Source: Lanius collurio
Lineage: Eukaryota > Chordata > Aves > Passeriformes > Laniidae
NCBI GenBank assembly: GCA_020086605.1
Contig: JACBWW010000002.1
Coordinates: forward strand, 29,488,345 to 29,552,344
DNA length: 64,000 nucleotides
Direction of reading: 5' to 3'
How positions within the stretch are numbered: the first letter of the stretch is position 1; every line of letters begins with the position of its first letter. A model generated the notes under the pieces. That model did no database searches. It was not told the DNA's origin and saw only the letters and a program-made list of their open reading frames with translations. Positions 51,301 through 63,285 of this stretch are shown here, in pieces. The position numbers and the translations under genes were made by a program.

Positions 51301-54300
51301 TGGATGGAGCGGGACTGTTCATTTCAAGTGCAGGACAAGGGACTGCCCATGACTCTGGCCATGTCTTGCATCAGCAAATTACCTGGAGCATGGTTTTTAA
51401 ATTCTGAAGTTTGGGTGGTTCCCTGATGGATCTTCAGGGTCCTGTGCTAGGGAAATTGTCTTTAAATTGTCCACAGCCAGCAGCCTTTGAGCACAGTGAG
51501 CTGCTACCTGCTACTTCTCTTGGCTGGAGCAGTGCAAAGCAAGGAGAATTCTCCACACAGTGGAAGGAAGGGGTAGGTATAGGACTACATTAATTCAATC
51601 CTATTGACTTGAGCATTACACATTCTCCTCAGATCACTAGTGCCTTCGATATGGAAGCAGTGACCTTCAAGAAGCTGGTGAAGGGCCATGCCTATTCTGT
51701 TACAGCCTTCAGAGATGTGAGTCACCTAGATTAGACTTTAATTCCTTAGCAATCACAGCCTGGCCAGTGGCATGGGCTCCACCCTCTGTGTCTGGTTTCT
51801 GGCAGGTGAACTACCGGGGTCAGCAGGAACAACTCATCCGCATCAGGAACCCCTGGGGTCAGGTCGAGTGGACTGGAGCCTGGAGTGATGGGTAAGCAGG
51901 ACAGGAGGGATTTTGCCCACAGCAGGGCAGTCTCGCCCTGTCAGGCCAGCAAGCACTGCACACACAGCAGTCGAGCACAGGGCACTGCTGAGGGGAAGCT
52001 CACGGTGTGCTGTGCCCTTCACATCAGAAAGAGCAGAGTTGAGGGTCAGCTCTGAATTGCTCTCAGTTCCCCTTCAGGAGTCCCTATCTAATTGTCTCTC
52101 TCCTGCTACTCCAGCTCCTCTGAGTGGAACAACATTGACCCTGATGAGAGGGAAGAGCTGCAGCTGAAGATGGAGGATGGAGAGTTCTGGTGAGTGCCAG
52201 AGCAAAGTGCTGCTCTATTTCAGCAGCCAGTCCGGAAATGAGCAGAGGAGCTGGGGAGAGATCCTGTGATCATGCTTCACCTGAAGCGCGTGACCTGCCT
52301 CTATGAGCTGGCTTTCCAGCACTGGAGAGCTTGCCAGCATTTTCTCATCTGATCTAGTTAATAATTTTCCTTCCTTGAAGGAAATTTAGGCCAACTAAAT
52401 GCAAAATAAACATCTAGGAAGAGTAAACATCCCTTCTTCCCCAAAGCCAGCACTAGGCTTTAAATAAGCCATAAGTGTTTAGGGTAAAAGATTTTACTGT
52501 CACTTAATTCTCCTAAAATGCTAGCTAGGTCCAGAGCTGCTTGCGCTCTGCTCCCTCCCTGCAGCAGTGCCCTGGCCTCAGCCCCTACCTGCCTCCCACA
52601 GGATGTCTTTCCGGGACTTCATGAGGGAGTTCTCCAGGCTGGAAATCTGCAACCTGACCCCTGATGCCCTCACCAAGGACGAGCTCAGCAGATGGCACAC
52701 ACAGGTGTTCGAGGGCACGTGGCGCCGGGGTAGCACTGCTGGGGGCTGCAGGAATCACCCAGGTACCTCTGGCCTCCACATCTGTGCTCTTGGCAGCTTG
52801 ATGAAACCAGGTGTCTCATCCACACATCTCCTTCCTCCCAGCCACATTCTGGATCAACCCCCAGTTTAAGATCAAGTTGCTGGAAGAAGATGATGACCCT
52901 GGGGACGATGAGGTGGCCTGCAGCTTCCTGGTGGCTTTGATGCAGAAGCACCGTCGGCGGGAGCGGCGGGTGGGAGGTGACATGCACACCATCGGCTTTG
53001 CTGTCTACGAGGTAACCCCTGCCTGCCCCAAGGCTTCTTCCTTGGGACAGGCCAGTCCCACCTCAACCCCAGTCCTCAAGGAAAACTCTTCCACCAGCTT
53101 TGGCCTAGAGCCCCCCATCCTGTGCTCCCTGCAGCTGTAAGGGATGGGGCAGGTACTGGGATTGTGATTTTTTTTCCCTCTTTTCCATCTACCTGCAGGT
53201 TCCTGAGGAGGTACGTCCTGAGCTGTCAGAGCCTACTTCATCTTGGAGGGAAGCACAAGACTGGGCAAAAATGGGTTGATGCATCCAGTGGCATGGGATC
53301 TCCATGGCTAGGATGCTAGTGGGTGCTGGGCACCTCCATGTGGAACAGAGGGATGGCTCCTACTGGATGGGCAGGGCAGGGCTGTCCTACTTGATGGGGC
53401 TGACACTGGTTCCACCACTCCCTGTGGGTGCTTCCCATTGTGGTCCACAAGGACATTCCTTCCCCCAGGCCCAGGGCATGCAGAATGTGCACTTGAAGAA
53501 GGACTTCTTCCTGCGAAACCAGTCGCGGGCACGGTCTGAGACCTTCATCAACCTGCGGGAGGTGAGCAACCAGATCCGGCTGCCCCCCGGTGAGTACATC
53601 ATTGTGCCCTCCACCTTCGAACCGCACAAGGAGGCCGACTTCGTCCTGCGTGTCTTCACCGAGAAGCAGTCAGACACAGAGTGAGTCCTGGCCTGGGAGG
53701 GACGCCCCGTGTCTGTGACCCGTGGGATGTTCCCCACTGCAGGCAGCCTGGCTGGGCACCCTGTTCATCACTTTGTTTTCCCCTTTCTGCCCCAGGGAGC
53801 TGGATGAGGAGATCTCGGCAGATCTGGCAGATGAGGTAGGAGCTGCCACTTTGAATCGGCTGGTGCTGAGGCTCTGGTACTTGGGAGTGGCTGGCTGAGT
53901 CTGGGATGTCACTGTGGCTGGAGAGGGGCTGGGGTGATGGGGATGTGGGAATTAACAAAGATGAGAAGAACAAAGAAGAGCTTCCTTTCCAGTTGGCATT
54001 TACTGAGCCTGGGAGGCAGGGCAGAGCCTGGGTTTGACCACTAACCTCTTCTTTCTGGTTTGCATCACCCCAGGAGGAAATAACTGAGGATGACATAGAG
54101 GACAGCTTCAAGAACATGTTCCAGCAGCTGGCAGGGGAGGTGGGTACTCTGGAAGGCCCCCTGGGGAGAGGAGGGAACCGGAGCGAACTCCCCTGACCAT
54201 GGGAGTTCCAGCCCACCCCATGCTCACTCAGTCTCATCCTGCAGACAAGTCCATCTTTGCTCAGCCCAGCTGCCTGCAGGGATGGTGTGACAGGGGTAGA

Positions 54301-56788
54301 TTTGGGGAAGAGCATCCAGCTGTGACCAAAACTCTTCTGGGTGTGCAAGAAATATAATGGCATCCTCATGTTCTGTGACTAAGGCAGAGATGTTTAGGCA
54401 GGAGGGGGACAATGGCCACAAGTGGGGTGGAGAGCAGGCAAGGGGGGGATGCTAACTCTGCTTCTGCTCCAGGACATGGAAATCAGCGTCTTTGAGCTTC
54501 GGACTATTCTGAACAGAGTAATCTCTAGACGTAAGCACTACTCTTCCCACCCCTTGCTCCCTGCAGCCCAGGCTTGCTCAGCAGGTTGCAGTTTGGGACA
54601 TGTGCTCAACCTCCTCCTTTCTCCTCAGACAAAGATCTGAAAACAGATGGGTTCAGCCTGGACTCCTGCCGCAACATGGTCAACCTGATGGATGTATCCT
54701 CTTGGTGCTGTGGGCTGGGGCCAGCTTTCCTGGTGCTCAGCCTGCTGGAAACAAGTCTTCTCTGTTGGAGCTGGGGCTTGGCTCTCCAGCAGTGCCGAAG
54801 CTGTTCAACCGGCAGAGGAAAGGGCAGGGTCCTTATAGCTTCAGGGCTGCCTGCTCTATACTATTTGGCTTTAGGGTTTTTTTGAAAGGGCCATCACTTC
54901 CTCTGCTTGCTTGGGCCCTGGCTCTACCACCAAAAGTCCAGCATGGTCCCATTCCATGCCTTCTACTTTCACCTCAAGGAAAAGCTTCACTTCCCACGGG
55001 CTCCCCAGCTTGATGTGCTGTTGTGCCACCCAGCCTTTGAGGTGGTCCTGGAAGGGAACAAGGAATACTGGGCTTCTTTCCCCCAAACCAACTTGTCCAG
55101 CTGTTGTGGATGAGAGGTGTCAAGTGACGGGAGCCATGACCGGTGTCCTGCTTGCACAAGGACATGAAGCTGAGGGGGTTAGGCAAGGAGCACCTCTGAG
55201 CCCTTCTCCAGCCTTGCCCTACAACTTTTTGCTGCAGGCCAGCCCAACTTTGATCCAAGGACAGCACAGCAATGTGCTTCCTACAGCAGCAGCACAGCTG
55301 CTCGCAGGGAATAGCATGGCAGCTAGTTCAAGTGTTACCCTTTCCTTGCTGGGTTGCAGGCTCTTACTTTGCTGATGCTGCAGGATAGAGGCGAAGGTTG
55401 GGGGAAAAATTGGGCAGACCAAGTGTGTCTAGGCTTTTCTTGCCTCAGGTGGCTGGGATCTGGTAGCTTTGCCTTTGCACCACCCCCTTTCCTGTATGCT
55501 TTGACCTCCTTGACCCTCTGCTCCCCAGAAAGATGGCAGTGCCCGCCTTGGGCTGGTGGAGTTTCAGATCCTGTGGAACAAGATCCGAAGCTGGCTGGTG
55601 AGGAGGAGAAGGGGGCATGGTGCACTGCACAGGGAGAGCCCTCCTCTTGGGGCAGCAAAGAGAGGGGACAGCCAGGTTGGACGCCAAAGGAAAGCCTTCC
55701 CTTCATGTCCTCTGTGATGTTTTTGCAGACGATCTTCCGCCAGTATGACCTGGACAAGTCAGGCACCATGAGCTCCTATGAGATGCGCATGGCTCTAGAG
55801 TCAGCTGGTAGGTCTGGCGAAGGATGGGACTGGGCTGGAGGCTGGGGAGGGGGCTCCTGCTGTCAGAGTCCTGTTTCAAATAGCAGAAGAAGAGTGTAAG
55901 CAGCCTATATTGCATGCTTGAAGCCAACCTGTTGTAGTGAGATGTGGCTCATGTATGCACCAGGCTTTCTTCATCCCAGCTGTGCCAGGTGCTGGAGTCT
56001 CAGTTAGACATGCATGCAAGATGGTTCCAGCCTCTGTCCTCTGACCTGCAGAATCCTATCCTGGCAAAGCAGAGGCCTGGAGAGGATCAGTGAGCTAACT
56101 AGCCATATATGGCTGCAGGGAGAGCATTCCCTCTTCCTATTGAGGCTGGACATGGTGCCCTTCCTTGGGTGGGTTGATGGACCCTTTGTGTGGGTGCATG
56201 GATATCCACAACTACACCCTGCTCTTCTGCCTCCCTGGGGGGCTGACTGCTCTCTGCCTTGCAGGTTTCAAGCTGAACAACAAGCTGCATCAGGTGGTGG
56301 TGGCCCGCTATGCAGACAGTGACATGGGTGTGGACTTTGACAACTTTGTCTGCTGCCTCCTGAAGCTGGAGACCATGTTCAGTGAGTGATGGCCCTGAGG
56401 CAGGGAGGGCAGGAACAGAATGATGTGTTGCTCACCTCGTGCTTGTGTCCCTCTAGGGTTCTTCCGTAGCATGGACGCTGAAGGCACTGGCACTGCTGTC
56501 ATGAACCTTTCTGAGGTGAGAGCTCAGCCCAGTGGAAGGTGTGGTGGGAAACAAGGGGACACGGCATTAGGGTGAATGCAGCACCTGGGGTGGGTGGTAG
56601 AAAGCCCTCCAGCCCCCTGGGTAGGGAAGGAACCCATAAAAGATCAAGATGAGTAAACAGAACTGCTGCAGGCTTTGTGTTTCTTGGAGGGCTGTTAAAA
56701 TTGGCTCATGAGGACGTGCCAAAAATGCACCCTGCTCATCCCTTCTCCCTCTCCTTCCCAGTGGCTGCTGCTGACGATGTGTGGCTAG
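48134..56788 (+). CDS. CAPN11: CAPN11, avian mu/m-calpain large subunit
   Basis: Ca2+-dependent cytosolic cysteine protease making limited cuts in cytoskeletal and signalling proteins; classical calpains pair with small subunit CAPNS1. The 21 coding exons are 48134-48379, 48961-49030, 50380-50498, 50640-50773, 50927-51095, 51633-51716, 51806-51891, 52115-52189, 52602-52762, 52842-53011, 53199-53210, 53469-53680, 53796-53835, 54074-54139, 54473-54530, 54629-54693, 55529-55597, 55729-55807, 56265-56381, 56457-56515 and 56762-56788. They total 2,118 nt, 705 residues, with no frame break. The triad is intact: Cys108 (GDCWLL), His265 (KGHAY), Asn289 (IRNPWG). Protease core is about 45-354; the C2-like CBSW domain is about 355-512, with acidic loop [10 protein letters not shown]; the penta-EF-hand domain is about 530-705, with EF loops DKDGSARLG and DLDKSGTMS. 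The first of two adjacent ATGs (MMPFGG) is taken as start, as in chicken. Human CAPN11 is mainly testicular; in birds this locus gives a general calpain. Confidence 0.96.
50380..50498 (+). other. CAPN11: CAPN11 catalytic-cysteine exon
   Basis: Encodes the stretch that begins [19 protein letters not shown] and holds the nucleophile Cys108. The intron before it (49,031-50,379, about 1.35 kb) is one of the longest in this gene. The phase-1 split of Gly106 matches the conserved calpain exon structure. Confidence 0.9.
51633..51716 (+). other. CAPN11: CAPN11 catalytic-histidine exon
   Basis: Encodes residues 247-274, including [11 protein letters not shown] with His265. Part of it (51,684-51,705) recurs exactly at the 3' end of the intron before the start exon. 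Confidence 0.9.
53199..53210 (+). other. CAPN11: CAPN11 12-nt microexon
   Basis: Four codons (VPEE) flanked by ACCTGCAG and GTACGT. The reading frame of the surrounding exons requires it to give the family's YEVPEE junction. Classical calpain genes conserve a microexon of this length at this place, so automated gene models often drop it. Confidence 0.88.
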
Positions 56789-58060
56789 GAGTTACAACAG
56801 ATCCGCTGCAGCTGGGACACCCCAATGGGCCAGGCCCACTCCAAGTGCCTCCCCTTGGATTGGTGGATACAGGATACTCTTCCCCCCTTGCTCCATCCCA
56901 CACTGAGCCACCAGCCCTGCCTCCCGGCAAGCCTCACACCATCTTCTCCAGTGGACCAGGGGTCAAGGCAGGCAGGGGATTCCCTTCTCCTCTTCTGGGC
57001 TGGGCTTCTTTCCACTCCCCCTTTCTCCCCCTCACCCCAGAACAGAAGGAGGGCAAGCAGCACGGGGTACCTGCAAATCCCTGCATGGTGGCAGGCTGGG
57101 GGCCAGCTGCAGAGCAGGGAGAGGCAGCTGCTGGGGCACGAGGGAGAGGACATTCCTATTGCTTGCTCTAGTGCTGACCCATCCCCTCCAGCACACATTG
57201 CCTATCTCTGCACCCACACCTGAGAGCATCAGCAGGTATTGCCTTGCCCAGGCAGCAGGTTCCTGAGGGAGCCAGAGTGGCCTTCTGGGAGGAGGAATGG
57301 CCATACTTGATTTCTTGAAGCCCTTGCACTGTACTTGTCACCACTAAGCGTGACCAAAGCATGGAGCCTGCTGGCTCTTTCTGCGTGGCCTTCAACACAT
57401 CCCTCCCATCTCCATGCCCCTGCCTATGCCCACCACTGGGTCAAGCCCTACAACTCAAGCACTGAATGTTTCGGGGCTCCTCTGTCATGTGAACACATGT
57501 GACCCTGTAGCGCAGCCGCTGAAGCTCCTCTTCCATGTGGGCACAGCGATGCCATCACTGTCACAGCAGCTTGGCCTCCCTTCCCATCCCTGGGATCTCC
57601 TGGGACATCTGCTGCCCTTGGTCATGTCCCATAGCAGGGCTAGGGGGTACAGCACCCAAGAGGCAATGCCTTCCTTCAGAGGGGGTGGTGGTTTAGGGAG
57701 GGTCTTCGGCACACAGTTGGGTTTTTTCTCCCAGTCTCTCATCCTCCCACTCTTACACTCTCCTCTTAGCTTGGGCTCCTTTGCCCAGTACAGATGGACT
57801 CCAGTGCCAACATATTTGCACTTCTCTGTGCTACTCCATTCCCCTCCCCTTCTTCTGGGGTAATGGGGTGGCTCCAGCCTGGCAGTGGGTGAGGGCCCGT
57901 CCCCTGCCCTGTAGAGGCAGGCAGGCAGCTTGCTTCCCCCAGACCCCTGCTGTTGCCAGAGGATGCACCTGCAGCAATAACCACTGCTGCCTGCCCGGCA
58001 GCTCTGCTTCCTCACCCGCCTCACTGTGCGCTCCAGGAATAAACAGATCTGTTAGACGTG
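56789..58060 (+). other. CAPN11: CAPN11 3' UTR
   Basis: About 1.25 kb of pyrimidine-rich sequence with no coding continuation between the stop TAG (56,786-56,788) and the AATAAA at 58,038. The cleavage site is placed only approximately, about 15-20 bases after the hexamer. Confidence 0.65.
58038..58043 (+). terminator. CAPN11: CAPN11 polyadenylation signal AATAAA
   Basis: A canonical hexamer in the context CCAGGAATAAACAG, about 1.25 kb after the stop codon. It is followed within about 25 bases by a GT-rich stretch (GTGTGGTCTGGG), as expected of a downstream element. Confidence 0.75.
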
Positions 58061-60312
58061 TGGTCTGGGCCGTGACTGGGGTCTGCGTCCTCCCTCTGCT
58101 CACCATGGGCTGGTGCAGAGCCAAGCCCAGGTCACACTGCTTGCCCAGCCTAGGGTACAGGTGGAGCAGCACCACCAGGTGCAGGTCTTGCTGTGGGACT
58201 GGAGATGTCCACATCCCTAGGACTTTATAAAACTCACCTCTTTGCACAGGTGTCTTAATGCTGACATGTGGGGCAGCACTACGTAAGAGAGAGGAAAGGG
58301 AGCACTGCTCTTAAAGAAAGGTGTCTTGTGAAGGCTGGGGAAAGAAGATCCACTGGGATAGGATGGAGTTAACTATGGAGCTGGTGGAAGTGGAGAGCAG
58401 CCTGGAAGGGGACCAAAAGAGGTATATTTTTCCCCTGAGTAGAGCCTGTGAGAAGTGAATGTTTTCCCCTCCTTCCTTTGAGGTCATACCAGGTAGAGCT
58501 AGAAGCAGAAGCCTTCCAGAAAAATGACAGTGGGGTGCAGGATGGTGGGGCTTTTCATAGCGTGGCTCAGAGCAGGACTTGCTGTCAGTGCATCCTGCCC
58601 CTTGCTCCCACTCCAGAAGGACATTGCAGCCTGGATGGCCCAGGGGTGCTCAGCATTTGTAAGAGGAGTGACCTTTCATAACTTATCCATCCCAGCATCT
58701 CAATATCCCTTATATGGGTGCCCTTTGGACCAGCCCAGCTCTCTGGGACCAGTGCACCCCCATGGGGCAGCACACAGTTCTGGAGCAAGCCAGCCTGGCT
58801 TAGAGCATGGACAGGAGCTGTGATGTGCCAGCAGGACAAAACAACCCGCCAGCTGCCTCCCAAGGCTGCCCTCTCCTACAGAGCCTCTCCAGGGCTGGAT
58901 GGAGGTGGGCTACTTGTACTTGTCTCTTGACTACCTGTGACTTCCCTCCCTGTGGGGTGGGAGTACCTTAGGGCTTGCCAGCCTGGGCTTCCTGCTCCTC
59001 CATGCAATCCCAAATCCCATGCAAATTAAGGGCTCAGGTGGGGACAGCACGGGGGTGCAGGCATGTAGAGCTGTCCCAGCTGCAGGACTTTGTCACGCAC
59101 ACACAGGCCCAATTGTAGGGCATGGTGACACCCTGGCTTTGGGATGACAGGTGCCCCTGGCGTAGCTTTACCAGAAGCCCCCTCCCTCCCTCCCTGTGGG
59201 TGCCAGCTGGCAGATCCCTTCCCTCGCCGGCCCTGGCAGCTGGCAGGCCAGTATCAGCAGGGGTCAGCAGGCAGGGGCTTCCCCAGCTGCCAGCTAATGC
59301 CACTAAAAGTAGCCTGGCTCATCCCCCTCACTGCAAAGGGGACAATGAAGATGCCCAGCAGAGGCTTTAAATGCTGAGGTGAGGTGAGTAGCAAGGGGGC
59401 AAGAAGTGACCAAAATTGTTCTTAGTTTTGGGTTTGTCTTGGGATGGGCACTAGCCAGGAAAAGCTGTCCCAGCCCACTTCTACCTTTCCCCCACCTATC
59501 CCATAGTCTGTGTTGGGTGGGCCAGCAGCACCCATGAATGCCTAGCACCACTGCTCCTGCCCCCCAACATCCCAAATTTCCTGCACCTCATATGGCCCAG
59601 CCTCCCACAGCCCAGAGCTGCCTGCCGTTCCTGAGGGTTCCCCCTCTCCCACCAGCTGCTCATGTCCATCCCCCAGGCACAGGAGGGGGACCAGGACCGC
59701 AGCCCATCCCCACCTGGCCCACCAGCTGCCCCAGCAGCTGGGCTCTGGCCTCTCCCCTTTGGCTATGCTTCACTCTGTCCCGGGCCCAAGGCTGCAGGAA
59801 TGTCATTCCCGTGGGCACAAGGGGCCTTTGTGTGAGCAGAGACAGGGAATGGGGGCCCAGCCCAGCATCTCAAGCCGGGGCTGGGGAGAGCCACAGCTGA
59901 GGGCTTGTGGGTGGGCAGCAGCTGACTCTGGCAGGGCCCCACAGCTCCCACCCAGGCACAGCAGTCGCCCTACTACTGCAAGGGATGTCAGGGAAAAAAG
60001 CCCTCTCCTCATCCTCCTTCTCCCTCCGGCACCAGCAGCATCCTGCAGTCAGTGCTGGCCCGGGAGGCAGTCCCAACACTAGTACAGCGCTGGCATCACA
60101 CTAGTAAGCCTTGGCACCTATGCCAAAGGATGCTAAGGGCTCAGCCACCCCACGAGGGGCGTGGGAGGGCTGAGACTTGGGGCAGGGGCCAGGAGCACCA
60201 GCCAGCAGCTCCTGAATTCGGCCTTTTTCAACAGCTGCTGTCTCAGTGCCAGCAGCAGGGAACGTGCATGGGCTGGGGCTTTCCAGGACCTAGCCACAGT
60301 GCATTAAACAGC

Positions 60313-60328
60313 CTATTTATAGCACTTG
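60313..60328 (+). promoter_or_regulatory. MEF2 site adjacent to an E-box
   Basis: CTATTTATAG (60,313-60,322) matches the MEF2 consensus YTAWWWWTAR at every position. The E-box CACTTG (60,323-60,328) follows directly. Such paired MEF2/MyoD-family sites are typical of skeletal-muscle enhancers. It lies 3.2 kb upstream of the MYMX start codon. Function is inferred. Confidence 0.5.
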
Positions 60329-62199
60329 TGCCCCTTCTCAGCAGGAATGGCCTGTGTTCCTCCTGCATGGGGCTGGGTGCTTGGGTGCCACCAGTGTCCC
60401 CACCACCAGCACCCTCTAGGATCCCTGCCAGAAGGGTGAGGTTTCCTAAAACAAAAGACTCTTGGCCTTCCTGACTCTCATCTTCCTCCCCTGCCATTTA
60501 TGAGAGCTGCCAGTGCTGTCCAGAGCAAGATTTTCAGCAGATCGCATACATTTTGTGAAGAGGTACCCAAGGGCCATGCTCTTCTTCCCAGGATCCCTGC
60601 TAAATCCTTTGGAGATTTTATCACACAACAGCATGTTTAAGCATTGGCAGGTGCTTTATCTCACCAGCATTGCTCCATCCACAGGCTTACAAGAAGCTCA
60701 CACCATCCTTGTGCTGCCCAAGGGCATCTCCTGCTCTTTGTTTGCCAATGTCCAGTTGTGAACTGATCATCTGAGAGGAATAAGTACTATGGAGGGGTAT
60801 ACAGTCCCTGTTTATGCTCAGGAAGTGGCTCTCAGCCCTTCCCATCAATTAATAGGCGATATGTGGTTGTGGAATTGATACAATAAAGAAAACAGATGAC
60901 TGAAAGGAAGCAGTTTTGACATGTACCCAGCAAAACACAAGCCAGCCATTTGGTGAGGAATTTTGAGTCCACTGGTGGAGAAGGATGAAACACAGACAAG
61001 TAAAAAGTGTTGAGAGACAGAGCAGTGATTGCAGGACCAGAAAGTCTTCCATGGATCAGAAAAGTTACAGCAAGGCTCTTCGTGCCTTGGCCTAGGAAAC
61101 ACATGGGCAAGACTCTGCTGCCCTAAATCTTGCATTTCGAATTTGATACTGGTACAATTTTATTTTCTTTCAAGGTTGCATTTTCTTCCCAGCTCTGTGC
61201 ATGACCGGACAGAGGAGCAAGTTTACATCCCTTCATCTCCCCAGGCTGTACTTTTGCCCAGCTGTGAACAGAGGCTAAAGACCTTGACCTTCCAGATGGG
61301 GAAAGCAACTCGGCAATATCTCTGCCTTTTTGGCAAGACACAAAAATCTGCCTTTCTATGAGTCCCAAGAGCTTGGCAATTAAGCCCTGCCCCACCTTCT
61401 TCCCAGCACTGGGATGTTGCAAGCATCTGGCTCTCAAAGCAGGGTGAGAGCCTCCTGTGTTCCCTCCCCGGGAAGAAACAGGTTTCTGCAGAGGCCACAC
61501 ACTACAGCCCCTTTGTTCCCAAAGAATTTTCCATCCCCTCCCTTGTGTATCTCAACATTACACTCAGATACAACGTAACACTCAGAGGCTATGCTCCCAG
61601 GAATGCTCTGCAGCATCTCTGCACCTGGTCAGCACATCCCTTTCCCCGTGGGATTGGAGGACAGGATTCCCCCAGTAGGCAGAGCAGGATGATCAGTTAC
61701 TCCAGCTCAGGCAAGGCTTTTCCTAGGAAAAGGCTCCCTGGAGAATAAGATGTCCACTGTCCTCCATTACCATCATTGCTAACACTGACCTGGGATGCTG
61801 CAATTTTCATACCAGTGGTCCCCAGCCTGCTCAGAGGTAGGATGCTCCAAGTGCCCTCTGCACAAGGAGAGGATATCTTGGGAAAACAAGGCACCAAGTA
61901 AGGTTTATCCAGGACCAGCTGCAGCACAGTGAGCCCAGGAGTCTCAAGAGCAGGCCAAGCACTGCACCCACTGTCTCCCTGATCAAAGGGGAGACACTCC
62001 CTCCTAGGGAAATGCAAACCCCGACATAGCTGCAGCAAAGCTTTGGCTCCTGCTTCCTTGGTCTGAGCTCTTCCCCTCCCCGTAGGGCGGCCAGCATGGG
62101 GCTGGCAGCAGTACACACCGAGCCTTGCGCCTGTGCCGCAGCCACTGACCACAGCAGACCCGGGGCCCGGGAGCCTCCGGGAGGCCAGTCCCAAGAGGC

Positions 62200-62207
62200 T
62201 GACGTCA
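62200..62207. promoter_or_regulatory. Consensus CRE, TGACGTCA
   Basis: A perfect palindromic cAMP-response element in a local rise of GC/CpG (about 62,080-62,240), 1.3 kb upstream of the MYMX coding region. CREB/ATF binding is possible, but no transcript is seen to start here. Confidence 0.4.
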
Positions 62208-63125
62208 ACCCCGGTCCTTGAGGCTCTGGGGCTGTCGGGGAGATGTTTCTGATTTCAGCACATGGTGTCCCCGTCCTGAGGCACAGCCGGCCTCATCCAT
62301 GGCTGGCTCCCCGGGAGGAATCCGTGGGGCTGGGAAAGGTCACCCTGGCTAAACTAACCACCCTTGGATGGGACTCACTGGGCAAGGGACAGCTTACAGC
62401 AGGCAGGCAGGGAAATGGAGCAGTAGCTTTTGGTCCCTCGAGTCTGTTCATTCTCCTAAATTCTTCTTGAGTGAGAGCCAAGAGTAGGGCCTTGGCAGGG
62501 TTTTGGAAGGGAACAACAAGGGGAGGAAATGAAGACAGACAGCCACCAGGAACAAACAAAGGTTCGGCACAGGAGGGAAGCGGAAAGGCACAGATGTGAC
62601 CATGGACCTTCCTGCCTCTACTCTCACTCTGGCTAGCTTGTGCTTCCCTGGCTGCTTGCCCCAAGCTAACTTGGCTTGGGAACCCTGGAACACAGCTGGA
62701 AAGTGCAGGACACTGCTTACCATCCTGCTCTTGAGCCACTCATGGAGCCAAATCAAAGCTCTTTCTCAAGGGAGTACCCCACTACTCCGTGGTATATTAT
62801 GCCTTGGGCCATCCCTTGCCCACTCTCCTTGTCGGCTCACCTGGTCTGCATTCCTGGCCCTTATGGGAGCAGGGTGACAATTGCTGGCACTGGCAGGGAA
62901 TGTCAGGCAAGCATATTTTGGACTCAGCTGCCTCCTCAGGGGCTATGGCAAAGCGTTGTAGTGAAACAGAACCCCACCCTGCCAGCCCACATTTCTGTGG
63001 TGGGCCAATATTGATCCTGCCTCGCCCCCCTTCTCTCCCCTGCAGTGACACCTCGACAAATGGGGCCTTGACTGTGAAGCAGTATCACTTTCAGGGAGTG
63101 TGTGTTGGGCCTGGGAGGAGGGGGC

Positions 63126-63142
63126 ATTTAAATGAACAGCTG
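63126..63142 (+). promoter_or_regulatory. MYMX: Candidate MYMX core promoter (ATTTAAAT plus E-box)
   Basis: An AT-rich, TATA-like ATTTAAAT (63,126-63,133) is followed by the E-box CAGCTG (63,137-63,142), the type of site bound by MyoD and myogenin, which drive MYMX in mammals. More E-boxes lie upstream at 62,693, 62,838 and 62,925, and a near-CArG CATATTTTGG at 62,912-62,921. A start site near 63,155-63,165 would give a first exon ending at the donor at 63,285/63,286. Confidence 0.45.
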
Positions 63143-63154
63143 GGGGTTTTTGTT

Positions 63155-63285
63155 GTCCCTTTCTCTGGAGCTGTTCCTGTCATTTGGGCTAGTGGCAGGT
63201 CCACGGCTGAGGAAGCTGAGCAGTCCAGGCTGCTCCGGGAGAAAGGGATAAGTGGTGTGCCAGAGCAGGAAGGATCCCAAAGAGG
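63155..63285 (+). other. MYMX: Candidate untranslated first exon of MYMX
   Basis: A strong donor (AAAGAGG|GTAAGAGT, GT at 63,286-63,287) pairs with an acceptor TGCTACTGCAG ending at 63,451. That defines a 166-base intron upstream of the MYMX coding exon. The exon start is a guess from the TATA-like element. There is no ATG-initiated frame here that continues into MYMX. Confidence 0.4.

Larger units (their letters stand above)
58061..63120. other. Intergenic region between CAPN11 and MYMX
   Basis: No coding exon found. The region is notable for many CAGCTG E-boxes: nine between 59,214 and 60,237. A MEF2 consensus sits beside an E-box at 60,313-60,328, and a full CRE lies at 62,200-62,207. CAGCTG is also common elsewhere in this GC-rich DNA (for example several near 44.0-44.65 kb), so the enrichment is suggestive only. 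Confidence 0.45.

Noticed and set aside
50580..51407. 275-codon open frame
   Set aside because: It is CAPN11 exons 4 and 5 plus intron read-through. The spliced model matches the calpain family.
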